In this document: one piece after another, positions 26,227-35,411 of the stretch | How positions within the stretch are numbered: the stretch's first letter is position 1 | How the letters are laid out: each line of letters starts with the position of its first letter | NCBI GenBank assembly: GCA_035495315.1 | Contig: DATJGF010000229.1 | Location: forward strand, 114,022-178,021 | DNA from: DATJGF01 sp035495315 | GTDB taxonomy: Bacteria > Verrucomicrobiota > Verrucomicrobiia > Limisphaerales > UBA8199 | Length of the DNA stretch: 64,000 nt | Reading direction: 5' to 3' | Translations under genes and position numbers: made by a program | The notes under the pieces: generated by a model | The model's input: only the letters and a program-made list of their open reading frames with translations | The model's database searches: none | Told to the model about the DNA's origin: nothing

Positions 26227-27084
26227 ATGAAATCATCTGGCTTTTCTCGAAGTTGCCTGACACCGCATCGGAGGTCGCATGCGCTACCTGGATTCTCCCT
26301 CATCGAACTGATCACGGTTATTGCGCTCATTTTGATCTTGTTGGCGTTGCTGCTTCCGGCCTTTTCTCGCGTCCGGCTTGAATCGAAAGTCACGCAATGC
26401 TTAAGCAATTTGAAGCACATCGGCACCGGGGTAGCACTTTACGTGCAGGATACTCACCATTATCCTGGCAGCCTGGGCGGAACAGTTATGGCCAAGGAGT
26501 TTACCTGCAGGATGACCGACCGGGATTTGCTCGAGGAAATGAAACGGCGAGCTTTATATCAATACATAAAAACCGCTGAAATCTTCCATTGCCCCGAAGA
26601 TCGAGGAGCGGACTATTCGCCGGACTCGTTCAACTATAAAAGCTTTTTTTATGCGTTTGGCTATAGTTACTCATTGAATTCCAGCCCCTGGGAATTCACG
26701 AAACATCGCGTGCAGGGAAGTCTCGTATGGCAGGTAGAATCCTGGGTAAAAGAACCTGCCCGTTATATTTTGGCGTATGAATTGCCCGCCCGGCCAACCT
26801 GGAAGCCCATGACCAAAGACCCCTGCATTCCGAGAGACGCAATCAAAGTGCAGTACCATTTCCACTGGCACTTCGCGACCGGCAAATCCACGGTCTCGAA
26901 CCTGGACTTCGGCAGTGACCGTCAGCGCTTTATATCGCCGATCCTCTTTGTTGATGGCCACTCCGCTAATCACGATTTTACGCGGTCATTGCGGGATCAG
27001 CCAAAGTTTCCTACCGAGGCAACTAAAGACTGGATTTGGTATCAACCATTGCCGGACGTCCCCGGCCAGCGCTGGTCTCAATAA
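26227..27084 (+). CDS. Prepilin-like protein (copy 3)
   Basis: A 285-residue pilin-like protein with a 21-residue basic leader and a canonical Gly-Phe cleavage site (PGFSLIELITVIALILILLALL). It has the conserved CLSNLKHIGTGVALYVQDT segment of this pseudopilin family and ends with SPILFVDGHSANHDF, the H-X9-DG-type tail. Unlike copies 1 and 2 it keeps Gly before the cleavage site and has a shorter C-terminal extension. It is divergent from copy 2 across a gap full of repeats. Confidence 0.87.
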   Translation: MKSSGFSRSCLTPHRRSHALPGFSLIELITVIALILILLALLLPAFSRVRLESKVTQCLSNLKHIGTGVALYVQDTHHYPGSLGGTVMAKEFTCRMTDRDLLEEMKRRALYQYIKTAEIFHCPEDRGADYSPDSFNYKSFFYAFGYSYSLNSSPWEFTKHRVQGSLVWQVESWVKEPARYILAYELPARPTWKPMTKDPCIPRDAIKVQYHFHWHFATGKSTVSNLDFGSDRQRFISPILFVDGHSANHDFTRSLRDQPKFPTEATKDWIWYQPLPDVPGQRWSQ

Positions 27085-27525
27085 TTAGCGTGTCAGCAGG
27101 TTCTGTGTCCGGGTTTGCCAACTGATCGACCAAGAACGCTTCTCGATTGGTGGCAACGAGACGGTGCCCAATTGCACCTCCTTGCCTGCAGGAGCCATCA
27201 CAATTTCCTGGCGGCTCACGGCTTTGCCAGACTCGCTTACCAGTTCCAAAGCCCAAACCAACGAAATCAGCTTGCCGGAAAAGCTATACGGCGCTTGCGG
27301 CAGTTGTAATCGGAACAAGCGCGTTTCTTGTTGAAGTGGTTGCTCGAAACGAATGGTTTCTATAACGCCTGCGTCTTCGATCCCCCTTCCGCGAGTGAAC
27401 CAAAAGAGTCGCAGTTCGACATCGCGAGCTGGCTTGTCGAATTGCCACGAGACGCTGCCGGCTACCTCTTCGCCCGGCTCATAGGCAGTACGGGCGTCTG
27501 CTAGGTCGATTTTCAATTCGTTCAT
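27085..27525 (-). CDS. Small arrestin-like beta-sandwich protein
   Basis: A 146-residue protein without signal peptide. LKIDLADARTAYEPGEEVAG followed by SVSWQFDKPARDVELRLFWF looks like the first strands of an arrestin/Vps26-like domain, in which an EPGE turn before a 'G.v.w' strand is common. No named bacterial family is certain. ATG at 27525 has GGAG seven bases upstream and overlaps the upstream gene's TGA (ATGA); a TTG at 27531 would add two residues. The partner upstream ends in a similar domain, so the two proteins probably work together. Function unknown. Confidence 0.7.
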   Translation of the reverse strand: MNELKIDLADARTAYEPGEEVAGSVSWQFDKPARDVELRLFWFTRGRGIEDAGVIETIRFEQPLQQETRLFRLQLPQAPYSFSGKLISLVWALELVSESGKAVSRQEIVMAPAGKEVQLGTVSLPPIEKRSWSISWQTRTQNLLTR

Positions 27526-29255
27526 GTGCAACTCCGGGCTGCCGGCAAAATGCTGATGGGAAACTCTTCATCCAAATCAGGCCACCGTGGAATCTCCCCC
27601 TGCACCCGCAGAGCCCAGATCACCTTGTTATGGCCGCCCTGGAAACAATGCATTAGATGAGCTGGCACCGTAACGGTACTGCTGCCGGATCGCATTTCTT
27701 GCGAATACGTAATGTCTGCGATCTCAATATCTGCAAACACATTTTTGTCGGTCGCCGTATTCTTGCCGCTTTGGTAAGTGGCCTCCTCGCGACCTACCAG
27801 ACGCACGCGCAACCGTTCTAGAACCTCCAGGCGGCCTCGGAGTTCCCATTCGATGCGAAATCTCCCGCCCAACGGTACCGCACCAGGTGTTATCGTCAGA
27901 TGCGGACGCGGATTGAATAGCGCCAAAAAGAAATAAATCGCCGCAACGATAATCCCCAGCCCGATTAGGACAAACGGCACCATGAATAATGCCAAAAACC
28001 ACTCGAACGGACCTGAACTCCAGTGTCTAATGATGTTGATTCCGAATACGGAGACGATTCCATTCCAGAACAACGCGAAAATGCAGGCGGCAATCAGCTT
28101 GCCCAAAGGCGGCACACTCGGCTTTAACAACAGCGGTTCATTTATCTGCGCAAGACATGACTCCGGTAACGTCCCTGAAATGGGGGAGGCTTTCTTCGAG
28201 GTGGCAATATCCTTTGAAGATAAGCCCAGGGCATACTTGCCACGCAGCATTCCCCTCACACCTGCAAGACCAACCAGCACAAATACCAAGGGAATCAGTC
28301 CGATCCACATCGCCGGCCTGAACCCTCGTTCCAGGACCGCTTCCGTCGGGTCAGCAGGATTGACGTAACAGAAACTCCGGCTGCCGGGCGGGTACTTGGC
28401 CACAATCGCATATTTGCGATTGGAACCGCTCGATGAACCGCCGATAAAATTGTAACGATTAGCTTTGAATTCGCGTCCGTTGAATTCGTAGCTATATAAA
28501 ATATTCACACTGTAGGTGCTGCCGTGATCCCCGCTGTGACGACGAACCTCGCTCGAAATCACCACGCATGGCACCGAGGGCCATTGCCGGGCACTCAACA
28601 TTTTGAATAATGGCAGGACGAAGAAGGCGTAAAAGCATCCGCTGCCTACCAATACAAAAATCATGAAGAAGCAAACGCCTATCGTCCGGCCTGGCGGCCG
28701 TACCGCTCGATCCGAAATCGCCTTCTGCTTGTCGCCGGTTGCCAATTGGGGCCGCCACATCGAATAGATGCCCAGCACGCCAATGGCCACAAAGACCATA
28801 GGAAAAAGAACCAGCAGCGGCATAAACAAACTGCCACGCCGCAAGACGGCCTCATTGGGGGCGCTCGGGTTGACGAAACAAACCGCCCTCGATTCCGCGC
28901 GATACAAATCAGTCAACCGGCCGGCCTTGCTATAGTCCTGGAAAGCCGGCGCCTTCAAACCGTAGCGGTCAGAAGTGTAACGGTGTCCACTAAAGTCATA
29001 CTGGTAGCGCACCTCAAAATAATAATCACCAGTTTGGCGCCCGTCGCGATCCCGTTGGCGCACCTCACTGCTGATGATTTCGCAAGGCTTACGGTTCCAA
29101 GTCCAGGTTTTCAACCCCACGTAGGCCTCGCGCGAGATTAGCCAGACAAAGACCAAACCCATTCCCACGAAAAACAGAAAAAACAGGCTCGCGAGAATGC
29201 GAGCGCCAACCCCAGGAGAGCTCTTGGAACTGGATTCAACCTGGAAATTGTTCAT
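27522..29255 (-). CDS. Polytopic membrane protein with two DUF3592 domains and an arrestin-like C-terminus
   Basis: A 577-residue membrane protein. Two DUF3592 units lie between membrane helices: residues ~50-150 (RKPCEIISSEVRQRDRDG...FVNPSAPNEAVL) and ~220-320 (PSVPCVVISSEVRRHSGD...YVNPADPTEAVLERG). Helices are predicted near 18-42, 150-172, 195-215, 325-345, 385-405 and 415-440. The last ~130 residues (LTITPGAVPLGGRFRIEWEL) are a soluble arrestin-like domain like the next gene's product. DUF3592 has no known function. The gene is divergent from the TPR gene at 29332 and coupled to the small arrestin-like gene. Confidence 0.82.
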   Translation of the reverse strand: MNNFQVESSSKSSPGVGARILASLFFLFFVGMGLVFVWLISREAYVGLKTWTWNRKPCEIISSEVRQRDRDGRQTGDYYFEVRYQYDFSGHRYTSDRYGLKAPAFQDYSKAGRLTDLYRAESRAVCFVNPSAPNEAVLRRGSLFMPLLVLFPMVFVAIGVLGIYSMWRPQLATGDKQKAISDRAVRPPGRTIGVCFFMIFVLVGSGCFYAFFVLPLFKMLSARQWPSVPCVVISSEVRRHSGDHGSTYSVNILYSYEFNGREFKANRYNFIGGSSSGSNRKYAIVAKYPPGSRSFCYVNPADPTEAVLERGFRPAMWIGLIPLVFVLVGLAGVRGMLRGKYALGLSSKDIATSKKASPISGTLPESCLAQINEPLLLKPSVPPLGKLIAACIFALFWNGIVSVFGINIIRHWSSGPFEWFLALFMVPFVLIGLGIIVAAIYFFLALFNPRPHLTITPGAVPLGGRFRIEWELRGRLEVLERLRVRLVGREEATYQSGKNTATDKNVFADIEIADITYSQEMRSGSSTVTVPAHLMHCFQGGHNKVIWALRVQGEIPRWPDLDEEFPISILPAARSCT

Positions 29256-29331
29256 GCTTCAGCAACTCGCTAAGCACAGAATACCGGGTAAATTATGGCA
29301 TTTCGGATGCTTCATCCGCGATTGTTGTATC

Positions 29332-30468
29332 ATGAACCATGCCAAGTTAGCTTTGAATTCGCGTCCGTTGAATTCTTACCTCGAATCCAAAGTGTGGCTC
29401 CACTCGCGCCGCCAATCGCAGTTCCCAAGCGGCTTAATTGCTGTCAAATCACCCATTGGCAAGGGACAAGCCGACCCGTACTCTAACCCTGTGTTGTTGC
29501 TCCTCCTCGTCTTTTTAGCAGTGAGCCTCGGCGCAGACGCAGCCGAGCCCGCCAAACCCGAACTTCCTTCGGCAGCCTTGCTCGAAGGCTCGCCAGCAAG
29601 ACAAGGGGTCGAGACAGAATTTCAAAAACTCGAGTCCGACGATGATGCCGCGCAAGCTGACGTGGATAAGTGGAAGCGCGAAAACGCCGAGGCAAAAACC
29701 AAGGGCGCAGGCCTCTCCGAAACGGAATTTGAAGCCAGGATCCGGGCGCGGTTCGAACCGGTGCGCAAAGCTTACGATGAGTTTCTGGACCGCCATCCGA
29801 ATCATGCCAAGGCGCATTTGGCCTACGGTTGTTTTCTCAACGAACAGCAGGATGAAACTGGCGCCAGAACCGAATGGGAGAAGGCGCTGGAGTTAGATCC
29901 ACAAAATTCCGCCATCTACAACAATCTTGCCGGCAGCTATAGCGAAGCAGGGCCGGCCAGCAAGGCGTTTGATTATTTCAACAAAGCCATCGCGCTTAAA
30001 CCTACCGAAGCCTCCTATTATCATAATTTCGGCACCACTTTGTATGTGCTGCGCAAGAGTGGGGCCAAGTACTACGGCGTCGACGAGCAAGCAGTGTTTG
30101 CCAAGGTGATCCAACTCTACAGCAACGCCGTGCGGTTGGATCGCACCAATTTCAGCTTCGCCACTGACCTCGCGCAGACATACTATTCTCTCAAGCCGTT
30201 GCCGATCGAAACCGCGCTTGTTGCCTGGACTAATGCGCTTCAGGCTGCTCGTCAGGGAACACAACGCGAAGACGTACTCATCCATCTGGCGCGGGTTAAG
30301 ATGCTCGACGGCCACTTAGCCGAGGCCCGCGCGTTGCTCACACTGGTGACCAATCAAAGCCAGCAACAATTAAAAGCAAATCTGATCCAGGCAATTGAGG
30401 CCCGCGAACACCCGTCTGCAAAAGCCAACTCCTCAACGGCTCTTCAAAACAAGCAGCCACAGAATTGA
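29332..30468 (+). CDS. Exported TPR-repeat protein
   Basis: TPR protein with a hydrophobic segment (~50-70, PVLLLLLVFLAVSLGADA) that should be a signal peptide or anchor, preceded by an unusually long ~48-residue N-terminus. TPR motifs occur at ~140-300: AKAHLAYGCFLNEQQDETGA, SAIYNNLAGSYSEAGPASKA and ASYYHNFGTTLYVLRKSG. The start is uncertain: ATG 29332 is used, but the frame is open back to 29197, overlapping the divergent gene, and an internal start nearer the hydrophobic segment may be the true one. The end is Ser/Gln-rich. Converges on the dnaJ-like gene. Confidence 0.78.
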   Translation: MNHAKLALNSRPLNSYLESKVWLHSRRQSQFPSGLIAVKSPIGKGQADPYSNPVLLLLLVFLAVSLGADAAEPAKPELPSAALLEGSPARQGVETEFQKLESDDDAAQADVDKWKRENAEAKTKGAGLSETEFEARIRARFEPVRKAYDEFLDRHPNHAKAHLAYGCFLNEQQDETGARTEWEKALELDPQNSAIYNNLAGSYSEAGPASKAFDYFNKAIALKPTEASYYHNFGTTLYVLRKSGAKYYGVDEQAVFAKVIQLYSNAVRLDRTNFSFATDLAQTYYSLKPLPIETALVAWTNALQAARQGTQREDVLIHLARVKMLDGHLAEARALLTLVTNQSQQQLKANLIQAIEAREHPSAKANSSTALQNKQPQN

Positions 30469-30496
30469 TCCGACGGAACTCTTTAAAATTGGCTAA

Positions 30497-31546
30497 CTAC
30501 GCTCGCGGGTTAAACCGGGACTCCTTCGCTAACTGCTCCCACAATTTGCGCTCGGATTCGCTCACTGTGGTAGGCACCTCGACGCGCATCACGACGATTA
30601 AATCGCCGGCATCACCGTTGCGTTGAGGCAATCCTCGGCCACGGACACGCAGTTTTTGACCATTGTGGGTCCCGGCCGGGATCTTAATGTTGACCCGTCC
30701 GTTGAGCGTGGGGAGCGAGATATTGGTTCCCAAGACCGCCTCCCAAGGCGCGAGTGGCGCTTCGTAAATGAGATTGTGGTCCTGAACTTCAAAATCCGGG
30801 TGCTTGGCCAACCGCACACGCAAGTACAGGTCGCCGGCTGCGCCGCCGCCAACCCCCACTTCTCCTCGGCCCGCTATGCGCAGCCGCTGCCCTTCGGTCA
30901 CCCCGGCAGGGATTTTCACCTGGTAAGTATCGGTTTTGGCGACCTGCCCGGTGCCTCCGCAGACATTGCAAACATGCCGTGCGCGCTGGCCAGTCCCACC
31001 GCAATGCTCGCAGGGCACGCCATGGCGCACGGATACCGAACGCACCGAGCTACGCATCGCCTCTTCCAGCGTGACCATGATATCTCCCTCAATATCGTTT
31101 CCGCGTTCCGCCGCCAGATCCTCTTCCGCAAATCCGCCACGACGCCCGAAACCGCCCGCTCGCGCCCCACGGGAGCCAAATAACTGTTCGAAAAAGTCGC
31201 TAAAACCGGTGCCTCCAAAATGAAATTCGAATTCCTCACCCCGTGGCCCACGTCCAGGATACCCGCCACTCGTGCTGAAAGATTCCCACCCTGGTGGCGG
31301 ACGAAACTCTGAGCCCGCCCTCCAGTTGGGCCCTAATTCATCGTACTTCTTCCTTTTTGCCGGATCACCCAGGACCTCATAGGCCTCATTGACCTCCTTG
31401 AACTTCTCTTCGGCTTGTTTTTTGTTCTTCGCTACGTCCGGGTGATACTCCCGTGCGAGCTTCCGGAACGCCTTCTTTATTTCCGCCTCGCTCGCTGTCC
31501 GCGGAACTCCCAAAATCTCGTAATAATCTTTGTATTGAACAGGCAT
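30497..31546 (-). CDS. DnaJ/CbpA-type co-chaperone with a half-size zinc finger
   Basis: Hsp40 co-chaperone that stimulates DnaK ATPase activity. The J domain (residues 5-70) has the HPD motif (35-37), followed by a Gly/Phe-rich linker (~78-145) and two beta-barrel substrate domains (ILPTLNGRVNIKIPAG, GDLIVVMRVEVP). Between them only two CxxCxGxG modules are present (CEHCGGTG 179-186, CNVCGGTG 193-200); DnaJ has four and CbpA none, so a single zinc site is expected. The gene is last in a same-strand block with ftsH and htrA, suggesting a role in protein quality control. Confidence 0.92.
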   Translation of the reverse strand: MPVQYKDYYEILGVPRTASEAEIKKAFRKLAREYHPDVAKNKKQAEEKFKEVNEAYEVLGDPAKRKKYDELGPNWRAGSEFRPPPGWESFSTSGGYPGRGPRGEEFEFHFGGTGFSDFFEQLFGSRGARAGGFGRRGGFAEEDLAAERGNDIEGDIMVTLEEAMRSSVRSVSVRHGVPCEHCGGTGQRARHVCNVCGGTGQVAKTDTYQVKIPAGVTEGQRLRIAGRGEVGVGGGAAGDLYLRVRLAKHPDFEVQDHNLIYEAPLAPWEAVLGTNISLPTLNGRVNIKIPAGTHNGQKLRVRGRGLPQRNGDAGDLIVVMRVEVPTTVSESERKLWEQLAKESRFNPRA

Positions 31547-31625
31547 AACGTGCCATTCCCGAAGCAGGCGACCGCCCTGCTTTACCCCTCAGATCATGCC
31601 TGCACAAGCGCGTTTGTCAAAGTTA

Positions 31626-31705
31626 GTAGCGCAGGTTCCCGTCCGGTTGCCGCTAATCGTTTGGCGGTCAGACGCCAAAACTCGCAGGCACAAACGCTGC
31701 CCTAC
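31626..31705. repeat. GTAG...CTAC-bounded hairpin element between ftsH and dnaJ-like
   Basis: GTAG at 31626 and CTAC at 31702 bound an 80-base segment holding a 7-bp hairpin (TTTGGCG 31660-31666 with CGCCAAA 31673-31679) and a GCAGG/CCTGC-like pairing. The end sequences fit the GTAG-headed repeats elsewhere in the window, though the internal stems are less regular. It lies between two genes on the same strand. Confidence 0.5.
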
Positions 31706-31711
31706 CAATAA

Positions 31712-33688
31712 CTATTCGGCGTGGGTTTGTTGTCCGTTCTCCGATCCCGGCGAAGCGGGAGCCCATTCGACCGGGCAACCGGGACGGTTGCGGTCTGCAT
31801 TTGGCGAACGGCCGAGGAGTTGGTTAAACCGTTGCGCATCGAGAGTTTCGATTTTTAGCAACTCACTGGTAACCAATTCCAATTGATCTCGGTGCTCGAT
31901 CAGGATCGCTTTTGCCTCGGCGTACGCCTGGTCCAGGATCCGTTTCACTTCTTGATCGATCGCCTCCGCGGTGTGCTCGCTGCAATCGCGTTGCAGCCCA
32001 CCGTCGACTCCGGGCAACCACACCCCATTTTGCGGACGCGCACAATGAGTCAAGCCAACGGTATTGCTCATGCCGAACACGCAGACCATTTGTCGGGCCA
32101 ACGCCGTGGCATGTTCCAAATCGTTTTCAGCCCCGGTTGTCACTTCCTGGAATGCCACCTCCTCGGCGGCGCGACCGCCAAGCATCCCGCGGATACGGTC
32201 TAATAACTGGGAACGGGTACGGAGAAATTGGTCATCAGTGGGCAATTGCATCGTGTAGCCAAGCGCTGCGCGACCGCGCGGGATGATGCTGATTTTGTGA
32301 ACCGGGTCGGCGCCTTTGCTGTACGCGGCAACTAATGCATGCCCGGTTTCGTGATACGCCACGCGCCGTTTTTCCTCGTCCCGCAGTCGCCGGCTCTTGC
32401 GTTCAGGACCGGCGACCACCTTTTCGACGGCATCCTCGAGGTCCCGCTGATGGATCTCGGTTTGATCCCGGCGAGCAGCGAGCAGAGCCGCCTCATTGAT
32501 CGCGTTGGCGAGATCCGCCCCGGAGAATCCTGGCGTGGCCTGGGCGATACGCCGCAAATCGACGTCCTGGGCCAAGGGCTTGCCTCTGACGTGCACCTTG
32601 AGAATCGCGACACGCCCATCGATATCCGGCGCGTCGACCACCACTTGCCGATCAAATCGCCCGGGCCGCAACAACGCCCGATCCAACACATCCGGCCGAT
32701 TGGTCGCCGCGATCACAATCACCCCGGCGTTGGCCGCGAACCCGTCCATTTCCACCAGCAATTGGTTGAGCGTCTGCTCACGTTCATCATTGACTGCGCC
32801 AACATGAACTCCTCGTTGACGTCCAATCGCATCCAATTCGTCAATGAAAACTATGCACGGCGCCTTGGACTTGGCTTGTTGAAACAAATCACGAACGCGC
32901 GCTGCACCAACGCCGACGAACATCTCGACGAAATCACTGCCACTCAGTGAGAAAAACGGCACATGCGCTTCGCCGGCCACCGCCTTCGCCAGCAATGTCT
33001 TCCCCGTGCCGGGAGGGCCAATCAGCAGCACGCCTTTCGGTATCGCGGCGCCGATCTGCTTGTATCTGTCCGGATGCTTCAAAAACTCCACCACTTCCTG
33101 CAGCTCGTACTTGGCTTCCTCACAGCCGGCGACATCTCGGAACGTCACTCCAGTCTCCTTCTCGGCAACCAATCGCGCCTTGCTTTTGCCGAAACTCAAA
33201 ATCGATTCGCCGGCGCTGCCGATGCGCCGACTAATGAAGGACCACAGCAAAACCATAAGGCCAATGGGCACCAGCCACGACAGCAGGATTTGTGACATGA
33301 AGCTGGGACGCTCCCCCTGAAAGGTGACGTCTGCTGCCTGAAGATCCTCCACCAACTTGGGATCCTCGACACGAACCGTCCGAAAAAGGAAAGATTTCGC
33401 GGACTGACCTCGCGGAACCGAGTTGGTTTCCGTCCTCGCGGACGCAGCGTGGTCCTGGCGCACAATCTCGCCCTGGATGTCGTCCTGACCGATAACGCAT
33501 TTGACGATCTCGCGGCGATATAAGTGCTCCTTGAACTCGCTATAGGAAATCGTCCGATAGGCAAACTGATTGACAGCGCTTTGCCATAACCACAGCAACA
33601 AAAACATTACCGGCAGATACCACAGCGGTGAGTTCCACTTTGGCCGGCCAGGACGATCCTTATTGGTTGGCGGTTCCCGTGGAGGCAT
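31712..33688 (-). CDS. ftsH: ATP-dependent zinc metalloprotease
   Basis: Membrane-bound AAA+ protease that degrades misfolded membrane and regulatory proteins. Two N-terminal helices (~22-40 and ~133-152) flank a ~90-residue periplasmic domain. Motifs seen: Walker A GPPGTGKT (224-231), Walker B FIDELD (281-286), second region of homology ATNRPDVLDRALLRPGRFDRQ-like (328 onward, written in parts), and the catalytic zinc site HETGH (446-450). The 658-residue length is normal. It sits between htrA and the dnaJ-like gene on the same strand. Confidence 0.96.
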   Translation of the reverse strand: MPPREPPTNKDRPGRPKWNSPLWYLPVMFLLLWLWQSAVNQFAYRTISYSEFKEHLYRREIVKCVIGQDDIQGEIVRQDHAASARTETNSVPRGQSAKSFLFRTVRVEDPKLVEDLQAADVTFQGERPSFMSQILLSWLVPIGLMVLLWSFISRRIGSAGESILSFGKSKARLVAEKETGVTFRDVAGCEEAKYELQEVVEFLKHPDRYKQIGAAIPKGVLLIGPPGTGKTLLAKAVAGEAHVPFFSLSGSDFVEMFVGVGAARVRDLFQQAKSKAPCIVFIDELDAIGRQRGVHVGAVNDEREQTLNQLLVEMDGFAANAGVIVIAATNRPDVLDRALLRPGRFDRQVVVDAPDIDGRVAILKVHVRGKPLAQDVDLRRIAQATPGFSGADLANAINEAALLAARRDQTEIHQRDLEDAVEKVVAGPERKSRRLRDEEKRRVAYHETGHALVAAYSKGADPVHKISIIPRGRAALGYTMQLPTDDQFLRTRSQLLDRIRGMLGGRAAEEVAFQEVTTGAENDLEHATALARQMVCVFGMSNTVGLTHCARPQNGVWLPGVDGGLQRDCSEHTAEAIDQEVKRILDQAYAEAKAILIEHRDQLELVTSELLKIETLDAQRFNQLLGRSPNADRNRPGCPVEWAPASPGSENGQQTHAE

Positions 33689-33777
33689 AAGTCCTTAGTT
33701 TATTTACCTGCTCTTTCGAAAGCGCCTGACCAATATCGAACAGCCGCAGCGCCGGCCAACAAAGCGACCGCTGCGAA

Positions 33778-35331
33778 TCACTCCGACGTTTTCTTCGTAT
33801 TCTCAACGACTATGTAGTGAGTGCCTCCGCCTCCGTCACTGCCCTTACTCCAAACCCGCAACAGCACGCTCGTGCCATTCGCCTTCCGACTCAGAGCGAC
33901 CGCTTCGTCGGCATTGCGTACCGGCTGACGGTTGATTCCGACGATTATGTCACCCGGTGTCAAGCCAGCCTCGGCCGCGGTGGAATCAGGATCCACATTG
34001 GCGATGAGCGCTCCCCGAATATTCCGCGGGATATCAAACTGCTGACGCGCTGACGCGTCTAAATCCGCGACCTCCACCCCATCGAGCACATCCATCTTTT
34101 CTGTTTCGTTGTCGCGTGGCGTATTCCGCTGAGCGACGCTCTTTTCAACCGGCAACTCTCCCAATGCTACCGTCACATTCCGTGCAACCGGTTTTTTGCC
34201 GAGTTCACCACGCAGCACTTGCAGACTCACTTTGGTTCCAGGCGGAGTCTCCGCCACCATCAATTGCAGGTTGCGCGAGTCGGTGACTTTCTTGCCATTG
34301 AATTGCACGACCACATCGCCGTCCTCAATTCCCGCCTTGGCAGCCGGGCTGTTCGGCGTTACCCCGCCGACCAGCGCCCCGCTGCTTTCGTCGGGCAGGT
34401 TGAATTCCTTGGCTAAATCCGTCGTCAGCGGCTGTATATAAATACCCAGAAAACCACGGCTGACCTTGCCAAACTGGACCAACCGATCCATCACATACCG
34501 GGCCATATTGACCGGAACCGCCAGCCCGACTCCCTGGAAACCTCCGCTCCGACTGAGGATCGCTGTATTGATCCCCACCAGCCTGCCTTCCCCATCGACC
34601 AGCGCGCCGCCGGAATTGCCGGGATTAATGGCCGCGTCCGTCTGAATGAAATTTTCGTAGCCGCTAATCCCCAGGCCGCCCCGCCCGACGGCACTGACGA
34701 TGCCCATCGTCACGGTTTGACCGACGTTGAATGGATTGCCTATGGCTAAAACGATATCGCCCACTTCCAGCTTGTCGCTATCGGCAAGCGGTACGGCAGG
34801 AAGCTTTTTGGAAACATTGATCTTCAGCACGGCGACATCACTCGGAGGGTCGGTCCCTACGATCTTGGCCGTATACTCTGTATCACCTGTAGACAGCGCC
34901 ACCTTTACAGTTTGCGCCCCTTCCACGACATGATTCGCCGTCAGAATATAACCATCAGGCGACACAATAACGCCTGACCCCAGGCTCTGGGCTTTATGTG
35001 GGCGCGGCTGCCGTTCTTGCCCAGAGTCATCGCCGAAAAAGCGACGCAGAAACGGATCGTTAAAGAATGGGTTAGGAACTGCTCGCTCATGCACAATGGT
35101 CGTCGAGTAAATATTTACCACGCTTGGTGCCACCTTTTTGACGACCGGCGCGAAACTGAGCGGAGCTTTTAACCCACGGTCAACCGGGGCCTCCTGGATT
35201 GTAAGTTTGGGCGGAGTCTCCGCCCGAAGAACCGGACATAAGTAACCGGCTACGCTCAATAGAACAAAGCTGCTGATCAGAGCGCCATACCTCTTAAGTT
35301 TTGCTCCAACAATCATCGAACGCACGGTCAT
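33778..35331 (-). CDS. Periplasmic HtrA/DegP-type serine protease
   Basis: Envelope quality-control protease. From ATG 35331 (AGGAA ahead) the 517-residue protein has a signal peptide (~12-37), a trypsin-like domain with His134 (TANHVVEG), Asp165 (SDVAVLKI) and Ser240 (GNSGGALVD), and two PDZ domains (~300-385, LVGGVTPNSPAAKAGIEDGD; ~435-510, ANVDPDSTAAEAGLTPGD). The frame runs 11 codons further up. DegP, DegQ and DegS are not separable by eye, though two PDZ domains argue against DegS. Same strand as ftsH, 89 bases upstream of it. Confidence 0.95.
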   Translation of the reverse strand: MTVRSMIVGAKLKRYGALISSFVLLSVAGYLCPVLRAETPPKLTIQEAPVDRGLKAPLSFAPVVKKVAPSVVNIYSTTIVHERAVPNPFFNDPFLRRFFGDDSGQERQPRPHKAQSLGSGVIVSPDGYILTANHVVEGAQTVKVALSTGDTEYTAKIVGTDPPSDVAVLKINVSKKLPAVPLADSDKLEVGDIVLAIGNPFNVGQTVTMGIVSAVGRGGLGISGYENFIQTDAAINPGNSGGALVDGEGRLVGINTAILSRSGGFQGVGLAVPVNMARYVMDRLVQFGKVSRGFLGIYIQPLTTDLAKEFNLPDESSGALVGGVTPNSPAAKAGIEDGDVVVQFNGKKVTDSRNLQLMVAETPPGTKVSLQVLRGELGKKPVARNVTVALGELPVEKSVAQRNTPRDNETEKMDVLDGVEVADLDASARQQFDIPRNIRGALIANVDPDSTAAEAGLTPGDIIVGINRQPVRNADEAVALSRKANGTSVLLRVWSKGSDGGGGTHYIVVENTKKTSE

Positions 35332-35411
35332 GAAATTCCTTTCCCCATGTCTTTCACACTCCACCCTCCAGAAAAGGTCCCATGGAAACCGGCTTTGTCA
35401 AAGCGTCGTAT

